From: Jejuia sp. UBA6058
Lineage (GTDB): Bacteria; Bacteroidota; Bacteroidia; Flavobacteriales; Flavobacteriaceae
Direction of reading: 5' to 3'
Assembly (NCBI GenBank): GCA_002428965.1
Contig: DIYI01000005.1
Location: 62,829 to 126,828 of the forward strand
Length of the DNA: 64,000 nucleotides
Both the position numbers and the translations under genes were made by a program. Below the pieces are notes generated by a model that saw only the letters and a program-made list of their open reading frames with translations, searched no databases and was not told the origin of the DNA. Positions 52,229-60,796 of this stretch are shown one piece after another (position 1 is the stretch's first letter; the number at the start of each line of letters is the position of its first letter).

Positions 52229-53077
52229 TTAAAAGTGTAATTTTTCACCACAGTTATAGCAATACTCTGCGCCATCTCTATGATCTTCTGCAAGACAGTT
52301 TTCACAGGATTGAGAATTTAAAGGGATTGGAGGTATTTGTGGATTTTTATCTTTTTTACCTAAGGCGGTATATTCTGCTGATACAATTCCTGTTGGTACC
52401 GCAATAATACCATAACCCAAAATCATTATAAGAGCTGCTATAAATTGGCCAAGAGGTGTTACTGGGGCGATATCGCCAAACCCCACTGTGGTTAAAGTAA
52501 CTATACACCAATATACACTTACGGGAATACTAGTAAAGCCGCTTTCTTCACCTTCAATTAAATACATTACCGTACCACAAATAATGCACAAAATTAGTAC
52601 TGCAAAAAGAAATACTGATATTTTAGCGCGACTTGCTTTTAGTGCAGAAACCAAAAGATTTGATGCACCTAGATATCTGGCTAATTTTAGAATTCTGAAT
52701 ACCCTTAATAATCTTAATGCACGTAATGCTGCAAGAGCATGTACACCGCCAAAAAGTAATGAGATATATTTAGGTATGGTGGATAATAAGTCTATAATGC
52801 CATAAAAACTAAAAATATATTTAAATGGTTTTTTAACCGTGATGATGCGGGTAATATATTCGACACTAAACAAGATAGTAATTACCCACTCTGATATATT
52901 TAGAAAGGTGTGATACTTCTCATCGAAACTTTTTATGCTTTCTAACATTACCAAAATAATACTAGCTATAATGGCTATAAGAAGAATAACATCGAAGGCT
53001 TTTCCTGCTCTGGTGTCGGCCTCATAGATGATATCATGAAGCTTGCTACGCCAGTTTTGTGTTTTGGTATCACTCAT
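52229..53077 (-). CDS. Voltage-gated potassium channel with zinc ribbon
   Basis: 282 residues, one subunit of a tetrameric inner-membrane channel. Six helices S1-S6; S4 carries R119, R122, R125, R128 and R134 spaced by three, and the selectivity filter is TVGFGD (197-202). After S6 the C-terminus has a small zinc ribbon with C258-x2-C261 and C273-x2-C276 (CENC, CYNC). The fused zinc ribbon is an uncommon regulatory tail. Ion selectivity for potassium follows from the filter. Confidence 0.9.
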   Translation of the reverse strand: MSDTKTQNWRSKLHDIIYEADTRAGKAFDVILLIAIIASIILVMLESIKSFDEKYHTFLNISEWVITILFSVEYITRIITVKKPFKYIFSFYGIIDLLSTIPKYISLLFGGVHALAALRALRLLRVFRILKLARYLGASNLLVSALKASRAKISVFLFAVLILCIICGTVMYLIEGEESGFTSIPVSVYWCIVTLTTVGFGDIAPVTPLGQFIAALIMILGYGIIAVPTGIVSAEYTALGKKDKNPQIPPIPLNSQSCENCLAEDHRDGAEYCYNCGEKLHF

Positions 53078-53098
53078 TACACCAAATGTACTAAAGTT

Positions 53099-55069
53099 TT
53101 AGGATTTCTTTTTAAGTACCAAAAGTGAGTTGGTTTGAATGTTTACTACTCTATTCATGAATTCCTTTAAATAAGGATAGTATTCTGGAGGATACACCGC
53201 CTCATTAAAACTAATGTTTAACATCAAATTAATGGTGCTCCCAACAACGGTTGTAGAGAGACTTGCATTTCCTGCATTGTTTGGTAAGGTGGTTCTTAAA
53301 TCTTCTGGCTTTTCTTCTAGCGTGTAGGCATCACCTAATTCTAGCTTAAGCATGTAGGTGTATTTATCTTTATATCCAAAGTCTATGGGATAACTTCGTT
53401 CTTGGAGTTTAAAAGGATTCTCTTTAAAAAACGGTAATAAAAATGGATTTAAAAATAGAGTGGTACCAACAATTTCGGCATTATATTCAATATCATAACT
53501 TTCAGAAAAAGTAGGGCTTGTGGCGGTTGAACCGTTTATTTCATGCTTTGAGATTTCAAGGTTAATGGATTTGTTTTGAAGTTCTTCCTCATATTCTGTA
53601 GGATTTGGAAAGTAAGACATTCTTGAATACAATGCATGATACCCCGTAGTTCTACTTTTTACGTTACCAATAAGGTTTTGAGAAGCGTCAAATTCCAAAG
53701 TTACTGCTGTTAAAACTGAGGATTTGCTTTTTGATGAAATATCCATCCATTCACTGCCGTTTTTAAAATCCATACGTCTTGCATATCTGTTGAGGCATCT
53801 AAATGGTATTTGTCCAAAGCTTAAATAATAATCGGTGGCATCTAATAGATAGGTTTTGTTGTTTATATATGCCTCCACAAGTAGATAATTAAAATCTGTA
53901 ATTACAGGAAAAAGTGTTGTTGCAAACCCGTGGTTTCTTGTAGATAACAAAACAGGATTTACTTTTATACCACTATCTCTTAGTAAATTGTGGAGCAAAA
54001 TATTAATAGAGGATACATTACCTGATTTATTTTTTATTAAATCTTTTATAGATACATCATTAAAAATATTATACTTATCATTCCAAGTATAGTGCTCTTT
54101 AACAAAGTTGTAAATGGCTTCGGTTTTTTTTAATATATCTGGTTCGTTAATGATATCAGATGATAAAAACTCTTCAGGTTTTAAGGCTTTTTTTAATTGT
54201 TTGCCAATATTCTTTTCTGTTCTAAACTCTTTGTCAACATCTTTCCAAGTTTTGGTATAATCTTCCACTCTGCCATCCATACCTCTAAAAGTTTTTAACT
54301 CGTATTCAATGCGAGCCAAATAATTATCCTTGGTCGTCATGTGGTCTTCTTCTACAAAAGCGGGAATATCTTTCATGGCGTAAACATTATCAGCACAATG
54401 CGCAGAACCACCAGAAGCAGTTAAACAATCATATCTTATTTTAGAGGTATTTGTTGTTAATTTTTTACCACCAACTAACTTAATGTGATATTCCCAGTTT
54501 CCTGGTATGCTTGTTTGGTATTCGCTATACAATGTGGGTATATCGTGCTGAAATTCCCATCCATGGTATTTAAACATAAATGGCGATTTTAAAGTATAAC
54601 TATATGTTATTACAGAACCTTCTTTAACATTTGGCAATGTAAATTTTACAATATCATACTTTTCGTCATATTCTTCAGTATAGATGTTTTTTCTTGATAA
54701 TGGCGTTTTAACGACTTTACCATCAATAATGTTGTAAGTTGTGCCTACTATATCATCCACACTTTCATACGTATTATAGTCTTTTTTGTAAAGGTAAATA
54801 CTCACTGTAGCATTATCAAAGCCCTCTTTAGATAGTATTTTTATTTTCCTTTTTTCTTCTGTCATTAAATCATAGTCATGATTGCTAACCCAGCTCTTTC
54901 CATGCTCATAAATTATTAAGGCATTTGCTGTAGAATCTTTGGAATATGAAGAAGCTTCAATTTCAGATTTACTTACTTTTATAGATTCTGAATTAAAAGG
55001 TGAGGTTTGCGCTTGTATTTGGAAATTTGTTAAGACATAGAGGATAACGAGGATTATATTTCCTTTCAT
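53099..55069 (-). CDS. Exported DUF3857/transglutaminase-like protein
   Basis: 656 residues with a signal peptide (1-20, FQIQAQ). A DUF3857 domain (about 50-230) is followed by a transglutaminase-like domain (about 300-420) and a beta-rich C-terminus. In the transglutaminase core the usual catalytic cysteine is replaced: the motif reads SGNVSSINILLHNLL, so cross-linking or protease activity is doubtful. Widespread in Bacteroidota with unknown role. Its start ATG overlaps the stop of the upstream exonuclease gene (ATGA), so the two are translationally coupled. Confidence 0.87.
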   Translation of the reverse strand: MKGNIILVILYVLTNFQIQAQTSPFNSESIKVSKSEIEASSYSKDSTANALIIYEHGKSWVSNHDYDLMTEEKRKIKILSKEGFDNATVSIYLYKKDYNTYESVDDIVGTTYNIIDGKVVKTPLSRKNIYTEEYDEKYDIVKFTLPNVKEGSVITYSYTLKSPFMFKYHGWEFQHDIPTLYSEYQTSIPGNWEYHIKLVGGKKLTTNTSKIRYDCLTASGGSAHCADNVYAMKDIPAFVEEDHMTTKDNYLARIEYELKTFRGMDGRVEDYTKTWKDVDKEFRTEKNIGKQLKKALKPEEFLSSDIINEPDILKKTEAIYNFVKEHYTWNDKYNIFNDVSIKDLIKNKSGNVSSINILLHNLLRDSGIKVNPVLLSTRNHGFATTLFPVITDFNYLLVEAYINNKTYLLDATDYYLSFGQIPFRCLNRYARRMDFKNGSEWMDISSKSKSSVLTAVTLEFDASQNLIGNVKSRTTGYHALYSRMSYFPNPTEYEEELQNKSINLEISKHEINGSTATSPTFSESYDIEYNAEIVGTTLFLNPFLLPFFKENPFKLQERSYPIDFGYKDKYTYMLKLELGDAYTLEEKPEDLRTTLPNNAGNASLSTTVVGSTINLMLNISFNEAVYPPEYYPYLKEFMNRVVNIQTNSLLVLKKKS

Positions 55070-56436
55070 GGATTTTCTAGAATTAATTGTTTGACTTTTT
55101 TATTACGTCGTAAATAGCTTTGAATAATATGTTGCGTGTCTCTATTATTTTCCATTGGCGTAATAATAGATTCTAACACCTCTAAATGATTAATTTGATA
55201 ATTAAGGTTAAAGAAGCCTAAACCTTGGAAAACACCGTTTTTAATGAGTATGGCGCTTTTTTCATCTATATCTCTTCCTTTATCAATAATTACCATGTCT
55301 TTATTGGCATAACTGTTTTTTTCTATAAGTGTTTTTACGCGGATATTGTAAATTTCAGGAGACTCCTTGCTTAAACAAGCTCCATTACATTCCTTTATAT
55401 CGTAGTTAAAACAACAGGACGAGGTCTTATATTCGCCAGTTAATTTCTGACATAGGTTATACTCACTAATAGCTTTTGAAATAAAACTTTTACCACTTTG
55501 CAAATTGCTAAATGTTGTAATTGGCTTTTTTCTGTAGTCGGCTTTTCCTAAGTTTAAATTTATATAGTTGTTCTCATCAACCCAAGAGTAAAGCGCATGT
55601 GTAAAACTGGTGTGTTTTAGAGCTCTGTTAAACATGGGCTTATTGCGTTTTATTTCTTCACTTTCTTTTAGAAGAGCCACAAGTTCGCTACCTGTTGCTT
55701 CGTAAGTTACGGCTGCAACTTGAGATTGTATTTTTTTTGATTTCGGACTCGTATTTGTAAAATGCTGATTAATGCGTTTTTTTATGTTTTTACTTTTACC
55801 AATGTAGATGATGTTTCCATCGGTATTGTGAATATAATATACTCCAGTTATAGAAGGTAACTCTGCGATAATATCTAAATGTCGCGGTTCTAATTGATGT
55901 TTAGGATTTAGTCTAACAACATCTTTAATAATACTTTTTTCGCTGTCTTTATCCAAAAGCATTTTAAAGAGTTTCACTGTGGCCTGTGCATCACCCGAAG
56001 CACGATGTCTATCTGCAACAGGAATGCCTAAAGAACGCACTAACTTGCCTAAACTGTAAGAAGGTTGTCCAGGAATTAGGTATTTAGATAATTCAACAGT
56101 ACAAAGCGATTCCCTCTCATATTCAAAACCTAATCTGCCGAATTCAGTGCGAAGTATGCGATAATCAAACTGAGCGTTGTGGGCCACAATAATACAGCCA
56201 TCTGTAATTTCAACAATGCGTTTTGCAACTTCATAAAATTTAGGCGCATTGCGCAGCATATTACTATTGATGCCAGTAAGATTAACAACAAAGGGTTGGA
56301 TTTCTCGTTCAGGATTTACTAAGCTAATAAATTGATCTATAATTTCATGACCATTAAACTTATAGATGGCTATCTCGGTAATACCTTCCTCATTGTACTT
56401 GCCACCTGTGGTTTCTATGTCTAATACTGCGTAAAT
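55066..56436 (-). CDS. DnaQ-type exonuclease fused to GIY-YIG nuclease
   Basis: 456 residues if started at ATT 56436. N-terminal DEDDh exonuclease: D6-x-E8 in YAVLDIETTGG, later HNAQFDYRILRTEF, and DRHRASGD with H144 and D149. A GIY-YIG nuclease domain follows (about 197-285, GVYYI...IIYIGKS), then a UvrC/Cho-like tail with a CCFNYDIKECNGAC cysteine cluster. The family starts at the residue before YA, but the codon there is ATT; the in-frame TAA at 56449-56451 leaves no ATG, GTG or TTG before Met60 (56259), which would lose the active site. It starts 7 bases after the yggS stop. Probably a DNA repair nuclease of the UvrC/Cho kind. Confidence 0.82.
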   Translation of the reverse strand: MYAVLDIETTGGKYNEEGITEIAIYKFNGHEIIDQFISLVNPEREIQPFVVNLTGINSNMLRNAPKFYEVAKRIVEITDGCIIVAHNAQFDYRILRTEFGRLGFEYERESLCTVELSKYLIPGQPSYSLGKLVRSLGIPVADRHRASGDAQATVKLFKMLLDKDSEKSIIKDVVRLNPKHQLEPRHLDIIAELPSITGVYYIHNTDGNIIYIGKSKNIKKRINQHFTNTSPKSKKIQSQVAAVTYEATGSELVALLKESEEIKRNKPMFNRALKHTSFTHALYSWVDENNYINLNLGKADYRKKPITTFSNLQSGKSFISKAISEYNLCQKLTGEYKTSSCCFNYDIKECNGACLSKESPEIYNIRVKTLIEKNSYANKDMVIIDKGRDIDEKSAILIKNGVFQGLGFFNLNYQINHLEVLESIITPMENNRDTQHIIQSYLRRNKKVKQLILENP

Positions 56437-56443
56437 CCTTAAT

Positions 56444-57115
56444 CTAATTTATATAGTTTCTTGCTCCAAAAATACTGCTACCAACACGAATCATGGTACT
56501 TCCACATTCAATAGCTAACTCATAATCTCCACTCATACCCATGCTAATAACATTTGGTTTAAAGTTAAAATATTCGATGGACTTTAAGTTGTCGAAAGAG
56601 GTTTTTAATGTGTTAAATTCTTGTTCAATTTGAGTGGTGTCATCAGTGAACGTAGCCATACCCATTAATCCGGTAACTTTTATATTTTTCAATTCCAAGA
56701 ATTCTTCAGATGAAATAATGTTTGAAGCTTCTTCAGTTGTCATACCAAATTTTGAATCTTCTTTGGCAATTTTAATTTGAAGAAGGCACTCTATAATACG
56801 ATCATACTTTTTGGCTTGTTTGTCGATTTCCTTAAGCAATTTAAAATTATCTACACCATGAATCAGACTTACAAAACTTGCCATATATTTCACCTTGTTG
56901 CGTTGCAAATGTCCGATCATATGCCATTCTATATCCTTGGGCATTTGCTCATACTTTTCAACTATTTCTTGTACTTTGTTTTCACCAAAAATACGTTGAC
57001 CAGCATCGTACGCTTCCATAATATCGCTGATTGGTTTTGTTTTAGAGACAGCAACAAGTGTTACGTTTTCGGGTAAGGAGGATGTTATGTTTTTCAGGTT
57101 TGATGCGATACCCAT
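56444..57115 (-). CDS. YggS-family PLP homeostasis protein
   Basis: 223 residues; TIM-barrel PLP-binding protein (PLPBP/YggS). The PLP lysine is Lys25 in LVAVSKTKP. Other family blocks are FGENKVQE, WHMIGHLQRNKVKYM, and the phosphate-binding SMGMSGDYELAIECGSTMIRVGSSIFGAR. Controls vitamin B6 and amino-acid balance without a known catalytic activity. It leads the yggS-exonuclease-DUF3857 unit. Confidence 0.95.
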   Translation of the reverse strand: MGIASNLKNITSSLPENVTLVAVSKTKPISDIMEAYDAGQRIFGENKVQEIVEKYEQMPKDIEWHMIGHLQRNKVKYMASFVSLIHGVDNFKLLKEIDKQAKKYDRIIECLLQIKIAKEDSKFGMTTEEASNIISSEEFLELKNIKVTGLMGMATFTDDTTQIEQEFNTLKTSFDNLKSIEYFNFKPNVISMGMSGDYELAIECGSTMIRVGSSIFGARNYIN

Positions 57116-57195
57116 TCAACAATTTTTTAGCAAAAATAAAGATTATAAAACATACTTCAATGGTACTAAATACATGAAATAAAAATGATGATTCT

Positions 57196-58434
57196 TTAAA
57201 ACTCATAAATCGTTATACCACTCCTTAGTTTAGGTAAAATATAGGTGCTTTTTGGTGGCATAGTCAAGCCTTCATCTGCAATACTCTTTATTTGTTGGAT
57301 TGTGGCGGGACACATGCCAAAACCAACTCTAAATTCGCCGCTATCCACGCTAGTTTTTATGGTAATCATTTCATGTCTACCATTAACATAAGATATACGA
57401 TCGTTATTTCTTAAATCATCAATTCCTAAAATGGGTTTAAGAATAGTTTTGTAAAGCACTTCGGCATCAAGGTCATCTAATGCTGTTTGAGAATTATACC
57501 TCGCCTTTCGGAGATATAAGGAATAGAATTCTCCATCTAAATACATGCTGAAATGATGTGGTTTTGATGGTTTATAAGGCACTCTACCTTTATTTTCTAT
57601 ACGATATACTGAATCTAATCGAATTAAGAACTTTTCTTTCGTAAGTCCATTTAAATCCTTTATGAGTCTATTAAAGTCGTGGATTACTAAATCTGATTCT
57701 GGAATGAGATACGACATGAAAAAATTGTAAGATGCTTTTTCATCAAAATTGGGATTACCCTCTTTTTTATCTTCATATAATAAATAAGAAGATGCCGACC
57801 GGTGATGACCATCAGCGATATAAATGGCTTTCATTTTTTCAAATTCCTTTTGAATCTTAGATATAGCAACTTTATCTTCCAATTTCCATAAGTAATGCGT
57901 ATCCCTATAAGTCATGGTAAATTCAAATTCTGCATGCTTTTTTTGTGTTTCCTTGATTATCGAAGCAATAGTTTGATTATCAGGATAGGTAAGGAGCACA
58001 GGTTCTGCATTGAAACCAACAGTTTTCAGATAGTTTTTGAAGGTTTGCTCTCGCTTCTCAAAGGTGTCTTCATGTTTTCTAATAATATTATCTTTATAAT
58101 CCTTTGCACTTGTAGCAGCGATAATACCATTAAACTCTTCTCCATATCGGTTTACAATTTTATAAATATAAAGAGATGGCGATTCGTCTTGAATAAAAAT
58201 ACCATCTTCTTTGAATTCTAGATATCTATTTCGTACCAACTTATAGCGCTCATCGCCTGTAATAACCTGATCGTATTTGTAGCCAGGATTAACTATATGT
58301 AAAAAACTGTATGGGTTGTAATCCATTCTGGCTTCTCGCTCCTCAATCGTATAACTTTGGTAAGACCTTGCCGCTACCAAACCAACAATTGCTCTTGTAG
58401 GACGTATTGCTCTAAATGGTTTTATTGTTGCCAT
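57196..58434 (-). CDS. DUF1015 domain-containing protein
   Basis: 412 residues, full length for the DUF1015 family (PF06245). N-terminal block FRAIRPTRA, the NPYSFLHI segment, IADGHHRSASSYLLYE (about 205-220), and the C-terminal CPATIQQIKSIADEGLTMPPKSTYILPKL are all present. Probably a cytosolic protein; no biochemical function is established, though it is often found near serine biosynthesis genes. Upstream there is a 129-base gap before the next gene. Confidence 0.9.
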   Translation of the reverse strand: MATIKPFRAIRPTRAIVGLVAARSYQSYTIEEREARMDYNPYSFLHIVNPGYKYDQVITGDERYKLVRNRYLEFKEDGIFIQDESPSLYIYKIVNRYGEEFNGIIAATSAKDYKDNIIRKHEDTFEKREQTFKNYLKTVGFNAEPVLLTYPDNQTIASIIKETQKKHAEFEFTMTYRDTHYLWKLEDKVAISKIQKEFEKMKAIYIADGHHRSASSYLLYEDKKEGNPNFDEKASYNFFMSYLIPESDLVIHDFNRLIKDLNGLTKEKFLIRLDSVYRIENKGRVPYKPSKPHHFSMYLDGEFYSLYLRKARYNSQTALDDLDAEVLYKTILKPILGIDDLRNNDRISYVNGRHEMITIKTSVDSGEFRVGFGMCPATIQQIKSIADEGLTMPPKSTYILPKLRSGITIYEF

Positions 58435-58502
58435 GATCTAGACGTTAGTAATTAGATTTGAGTTTTTAGATGATTATTCAAATGTTGATAATATGGTGAG
58501 TT

Positions 58503-58559
58503 ATGCGTTTCATTGCTCGAAAATATTAAATTGCTATCGTAGTATTATTAAACGCATTT
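58503..58559. repeat. Imperfect inverted repeat
   Basis: ATGCGTTT and AAACGCAT are 41 bases apart in the gap downstream of the 58564 gene. It may be a decayed element end or chance; no transposase is present. Confidence 0.3.
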
Positions 58560-58563
58560 ACTT

Positions 58564-59553
58564 TCAAAATTTAAATAATCTGCTCAACGCCCAATATTTA
58601 TTGTTCTGCTGAGTTATTTTTATCATTCCTAATTTCCCAATCGGTTTACTTGATACTAAAATAGTTTTATTGACTTTGTTGAATCTCATCAAATCAATAG
58701 AAAACCCAAGGTTTAAACTATCGAGTTTCTCAATCTCATTTCCACTAAAACGATACAGTTCAATACCTTGCATTCCCTTATTTAATAAAATAAAGTCGTT
58801 AAATATACAGATCGAGCGAGCTGAAGACTTTAGGTCTGAAATCAGGTTTAGTTTATTGTTTTCCAGTCTGTAAATCCTTAAATATCCCATTCCACAAATA
58901 AAAATGAATCTGTCATTTCCATCAACTATTATATCGTTACAAACATTTTTACAGTCGTCTAATATTACAGGTTTCGAATTAGTTTTAGAAAGGTCTTGTA
59001 AAAATAATTTGCCTGTATTTGAGCCATAAATAATTGAATCTTGCTTGTTTAAAGAGCTAATTGCTGTAACACCTTTATTCTTAAAAGGAATTGAGTACTT
59101 GATATCTAATGTATCACTTTTTGATTCGAGGACTTCAATTTCTTTTTTCAAAAATCTAAGAATTAATCCTTTTGGTGTTTTTACAGGAAGTTCATATTCA
59201 TGAATGTCAAATACATTAGTTAAGTCGAAAAATGAATCTGAACCTGCAGTGAATTCTTTTAATTTATCATATTCGTTTTGGGATAGATATTGAAATCCAT
59301 TTTTACCAATTAAACAAATCTCATTGTATAATTCTAACTGAAACCTCTCTTCATACGGTTTCTTAATTTTATAAGCTTCGTTTTTATCCTTTGTTTCAGA
59401 TAAAATATCAATTTTTAGCTTTTTCTTAACTGAAATTTCGGCAACTTTAAAAATATCTGTTAGCAGAAAGGATTCTCGTTTTTCGGATATCCATATTGCT
59501 TGTCGCATGTAATCTAAAGGACTATCAAAAATTTTAATCAGGTCAAGTTTCAT
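58564..59553 (-). CDS. Hypothetical protein with propeller-like repeats
   Basis: 329 residues without signal peptide or membrane helix, so cytosolic. The first half (1-165) looks helical/mixed. The second half carries strand repeats of the type DSIIYGSNTGKLFLQDLS, DRFIFICGMGYLRIYRL and DFILLNKGMQGIELYRF, compatible with three or four beta-propeller blades. AT content is higher than in its neighbours. I do not recognise the family and it may be an accessory gene. The gaps on both sides are gene-free. Confidence 0.6.
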   Translation of the reverse strand: MKLDLIKIFDSPLDYMRQAIWISEKRESFLLTDIFKVAEISVKKKLKIDILSETKDKNEAYKIKKPYEERFQLELYNEICLIGKNGFQYLSQNEYDKLKEFTAGSDSFFDLTNVFDIHEYELPVKTPKGLILRFLKKEIEVLESKSDTLDIKYSIPFKNKGVTAISSLNKQDSIIYGSNTGKLFLQDLSKTNSKPVILDDCKNVCNDIIVDGNDRFIFICGMGYLRIYRLENNKLNLISDLKSSARSICIFNDFILLNKGMQGIELYRFSGNEIEKLDSLNLGFSIDLMRFNKVNKTILVSSKPIGKLGMIKITQQNNKYWALSRLFKF

Positions 59554-59628
59554 TTGAAATCAATATCGCGCAGTAATTTATTAATTAATTGTTCGTCACT
59601 TCATCGTTGCATTAATTCAGCACAACTA

Positions 59629-60516
59629 CTAAATAAACTGTTTAGCAACAACCTCCGCCTTTTTACTCTCAGAATAATCATAAAATCCTTCTCCAGATTT
59701 CACACCCAATTTTCCTGCGTTTACCATGTTCACCAATAACGGACAAGGTGCGTATTTTGGGTTTTTAAAACCGTCATACATCACATTCAGAATGGAAAGA
59801 CAGACATCTAAACCTATAAAATCAGCTAGTTGTAAAGGCCCCATCGGGTGTGCCATTCCTAACTTCATAACAGTATCAATTTCCATAACACCAGCAACGC
59901 CATTATACAATGTTTCAATAGATTCGTTAAGCATCGGCATTAAAATACGATTTGCAACAAACCCAGGATAGTCGTTTACTTCTACAGGTATTTTACCTAG
60001 TCCTTTTGTTAAAGTAATAATACTGCACGTAACTTCATCGCTGGTATTGTATCCACGAATAATCTCCACCAATTTCATAATAGGTACTGGATTCATAAAA
60101 TGCATACCTATAACATGTTCTGGTCTCGAAGTTACCGCTGCTATTTGGGTTATTGATATTGAAGATGTGTTAGTAGCTAAAATAGTAGATTCCGAACAGG
60201 CTTCATCAAGTTGTTTAAAAATCTTTAATTTTAAATCAAGGTTTTCAGTAGCGGCTTCAATTATTAATTCAGTATTTGCAACACCCTTTTCAATATTAGT
60301 AAAAGATTTAATGTTGCTTAGGGTTTTGGTTTTATCTTCAATCGAGATTTTTTCCTTAGCCACCATTCTATCCAAGTTTTTGGAAATGGTTAGCAAGCCT
60401 TTTTTTAAAGCATCCTTACTAATGTCGATTAACTGAACTTTAAATCCGTTTTGCGCAAAAACGTGAGCAATTCCATTACCCATAGTTCCTGCGCCAATTA
60501 CTGCTATATTTTTCAT
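59629..60516 (-). CDS. 3-hydroxybutyryl-CoA dehydrogenase
   Basis: 295 residues, a single-domain 3-hydroxyacyl-CoA dehydrogenase. The NAD site is GAGTMGNG (8-15); the catalytic His lies in HVIGMHFMNPVPIMKLVE and the partner Glu about ten residues on. The C-terminal helical domain has the PMGPLQLADFIGLDVC block. Acts in butyryl-type fermentation or polyhydroxybutyrate routes, or in beta-oxidation; no operon partners are adjacent to decide. Confidence 0.92.
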   Translation of the reverse strand: MKNIAVIGAGTMGNGIAHVFAQNGFKVQLIDISKDALKKGLLTISKNLDRMVAKEKISIEDKTKTLSNIKSFTNIEKGVANTELIIEAATENLDLKLKIFKQLDEACSESTILATNTSSISITQIAAVTSRPEHVIGMHFMNPVPIMKLVEIIRGYNTSDEVTCSIITLTKGLGKIPVEVNDYPGFVANRILMPMLNESIETLYNGVAGVMEIDTVMKLGMAHPMGPLQLADFIGLDVCLSILNVMYDGFKNPKYAPCPLLVNMVNAGKLGVKSGEGFYDYSESKKAEVVAKQFI

Positions 60517-60544
60517 AAGTTTAAAAATTAAAGTTCATTTTTTC

Positions 60545-60796
60545 TTGATAAAAAACGAACCAAAAAATCAAATCAATCTGAGGAAATTCCTGCGGAACAT
60601 TCGCTTTTGAAACTCCATGCTTAACACTTCGTGTAGCACTTCCGTTTCTTCACTCATTATTTCTGCAGATTGATGATTCCGATTTCATCGGAATTTGGGG
60701 CTTGCCTATCTGCCAATTTATTTCTTTATCCAATTTATTTCATTTTTTAATAGATGTGAGTGGGATTCCTCCCCTTTGGGGAAGTTAGGAGGGGCT
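60545..60796. repeat. Mosaic of three short repeat elements
   Basis: The gap between the dehydrogenase and Gfo/Idh genes contains: an element of ~101 bases bounded by TCAATCTGAGGAAAT (60573-60587) and its near inverted copy ATTTCTGCAGATTGA (60659-60673); a hairpin ATTCCGAT/ATCGGAAT (60676-60694); and a CCTCCCCTTTGGGGAAGTT palindromic block with AGGAGGGGCT (60768-60796) that touches the stop codon of the next gene. All look like intergenic repeat elements; none encodes a protein. Confidence 0.6.

Noticed and set aside
52096..52305. 69-codon open frame on the minus strand
   Set aside because: It runs across dispersed repeat copy B and into the end of the channel gene; no protein-like pattern.
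60047..60436. 129-codon open frame on the plus strand
   Set aside because: It is antisense to the conserved dehydrogenase.
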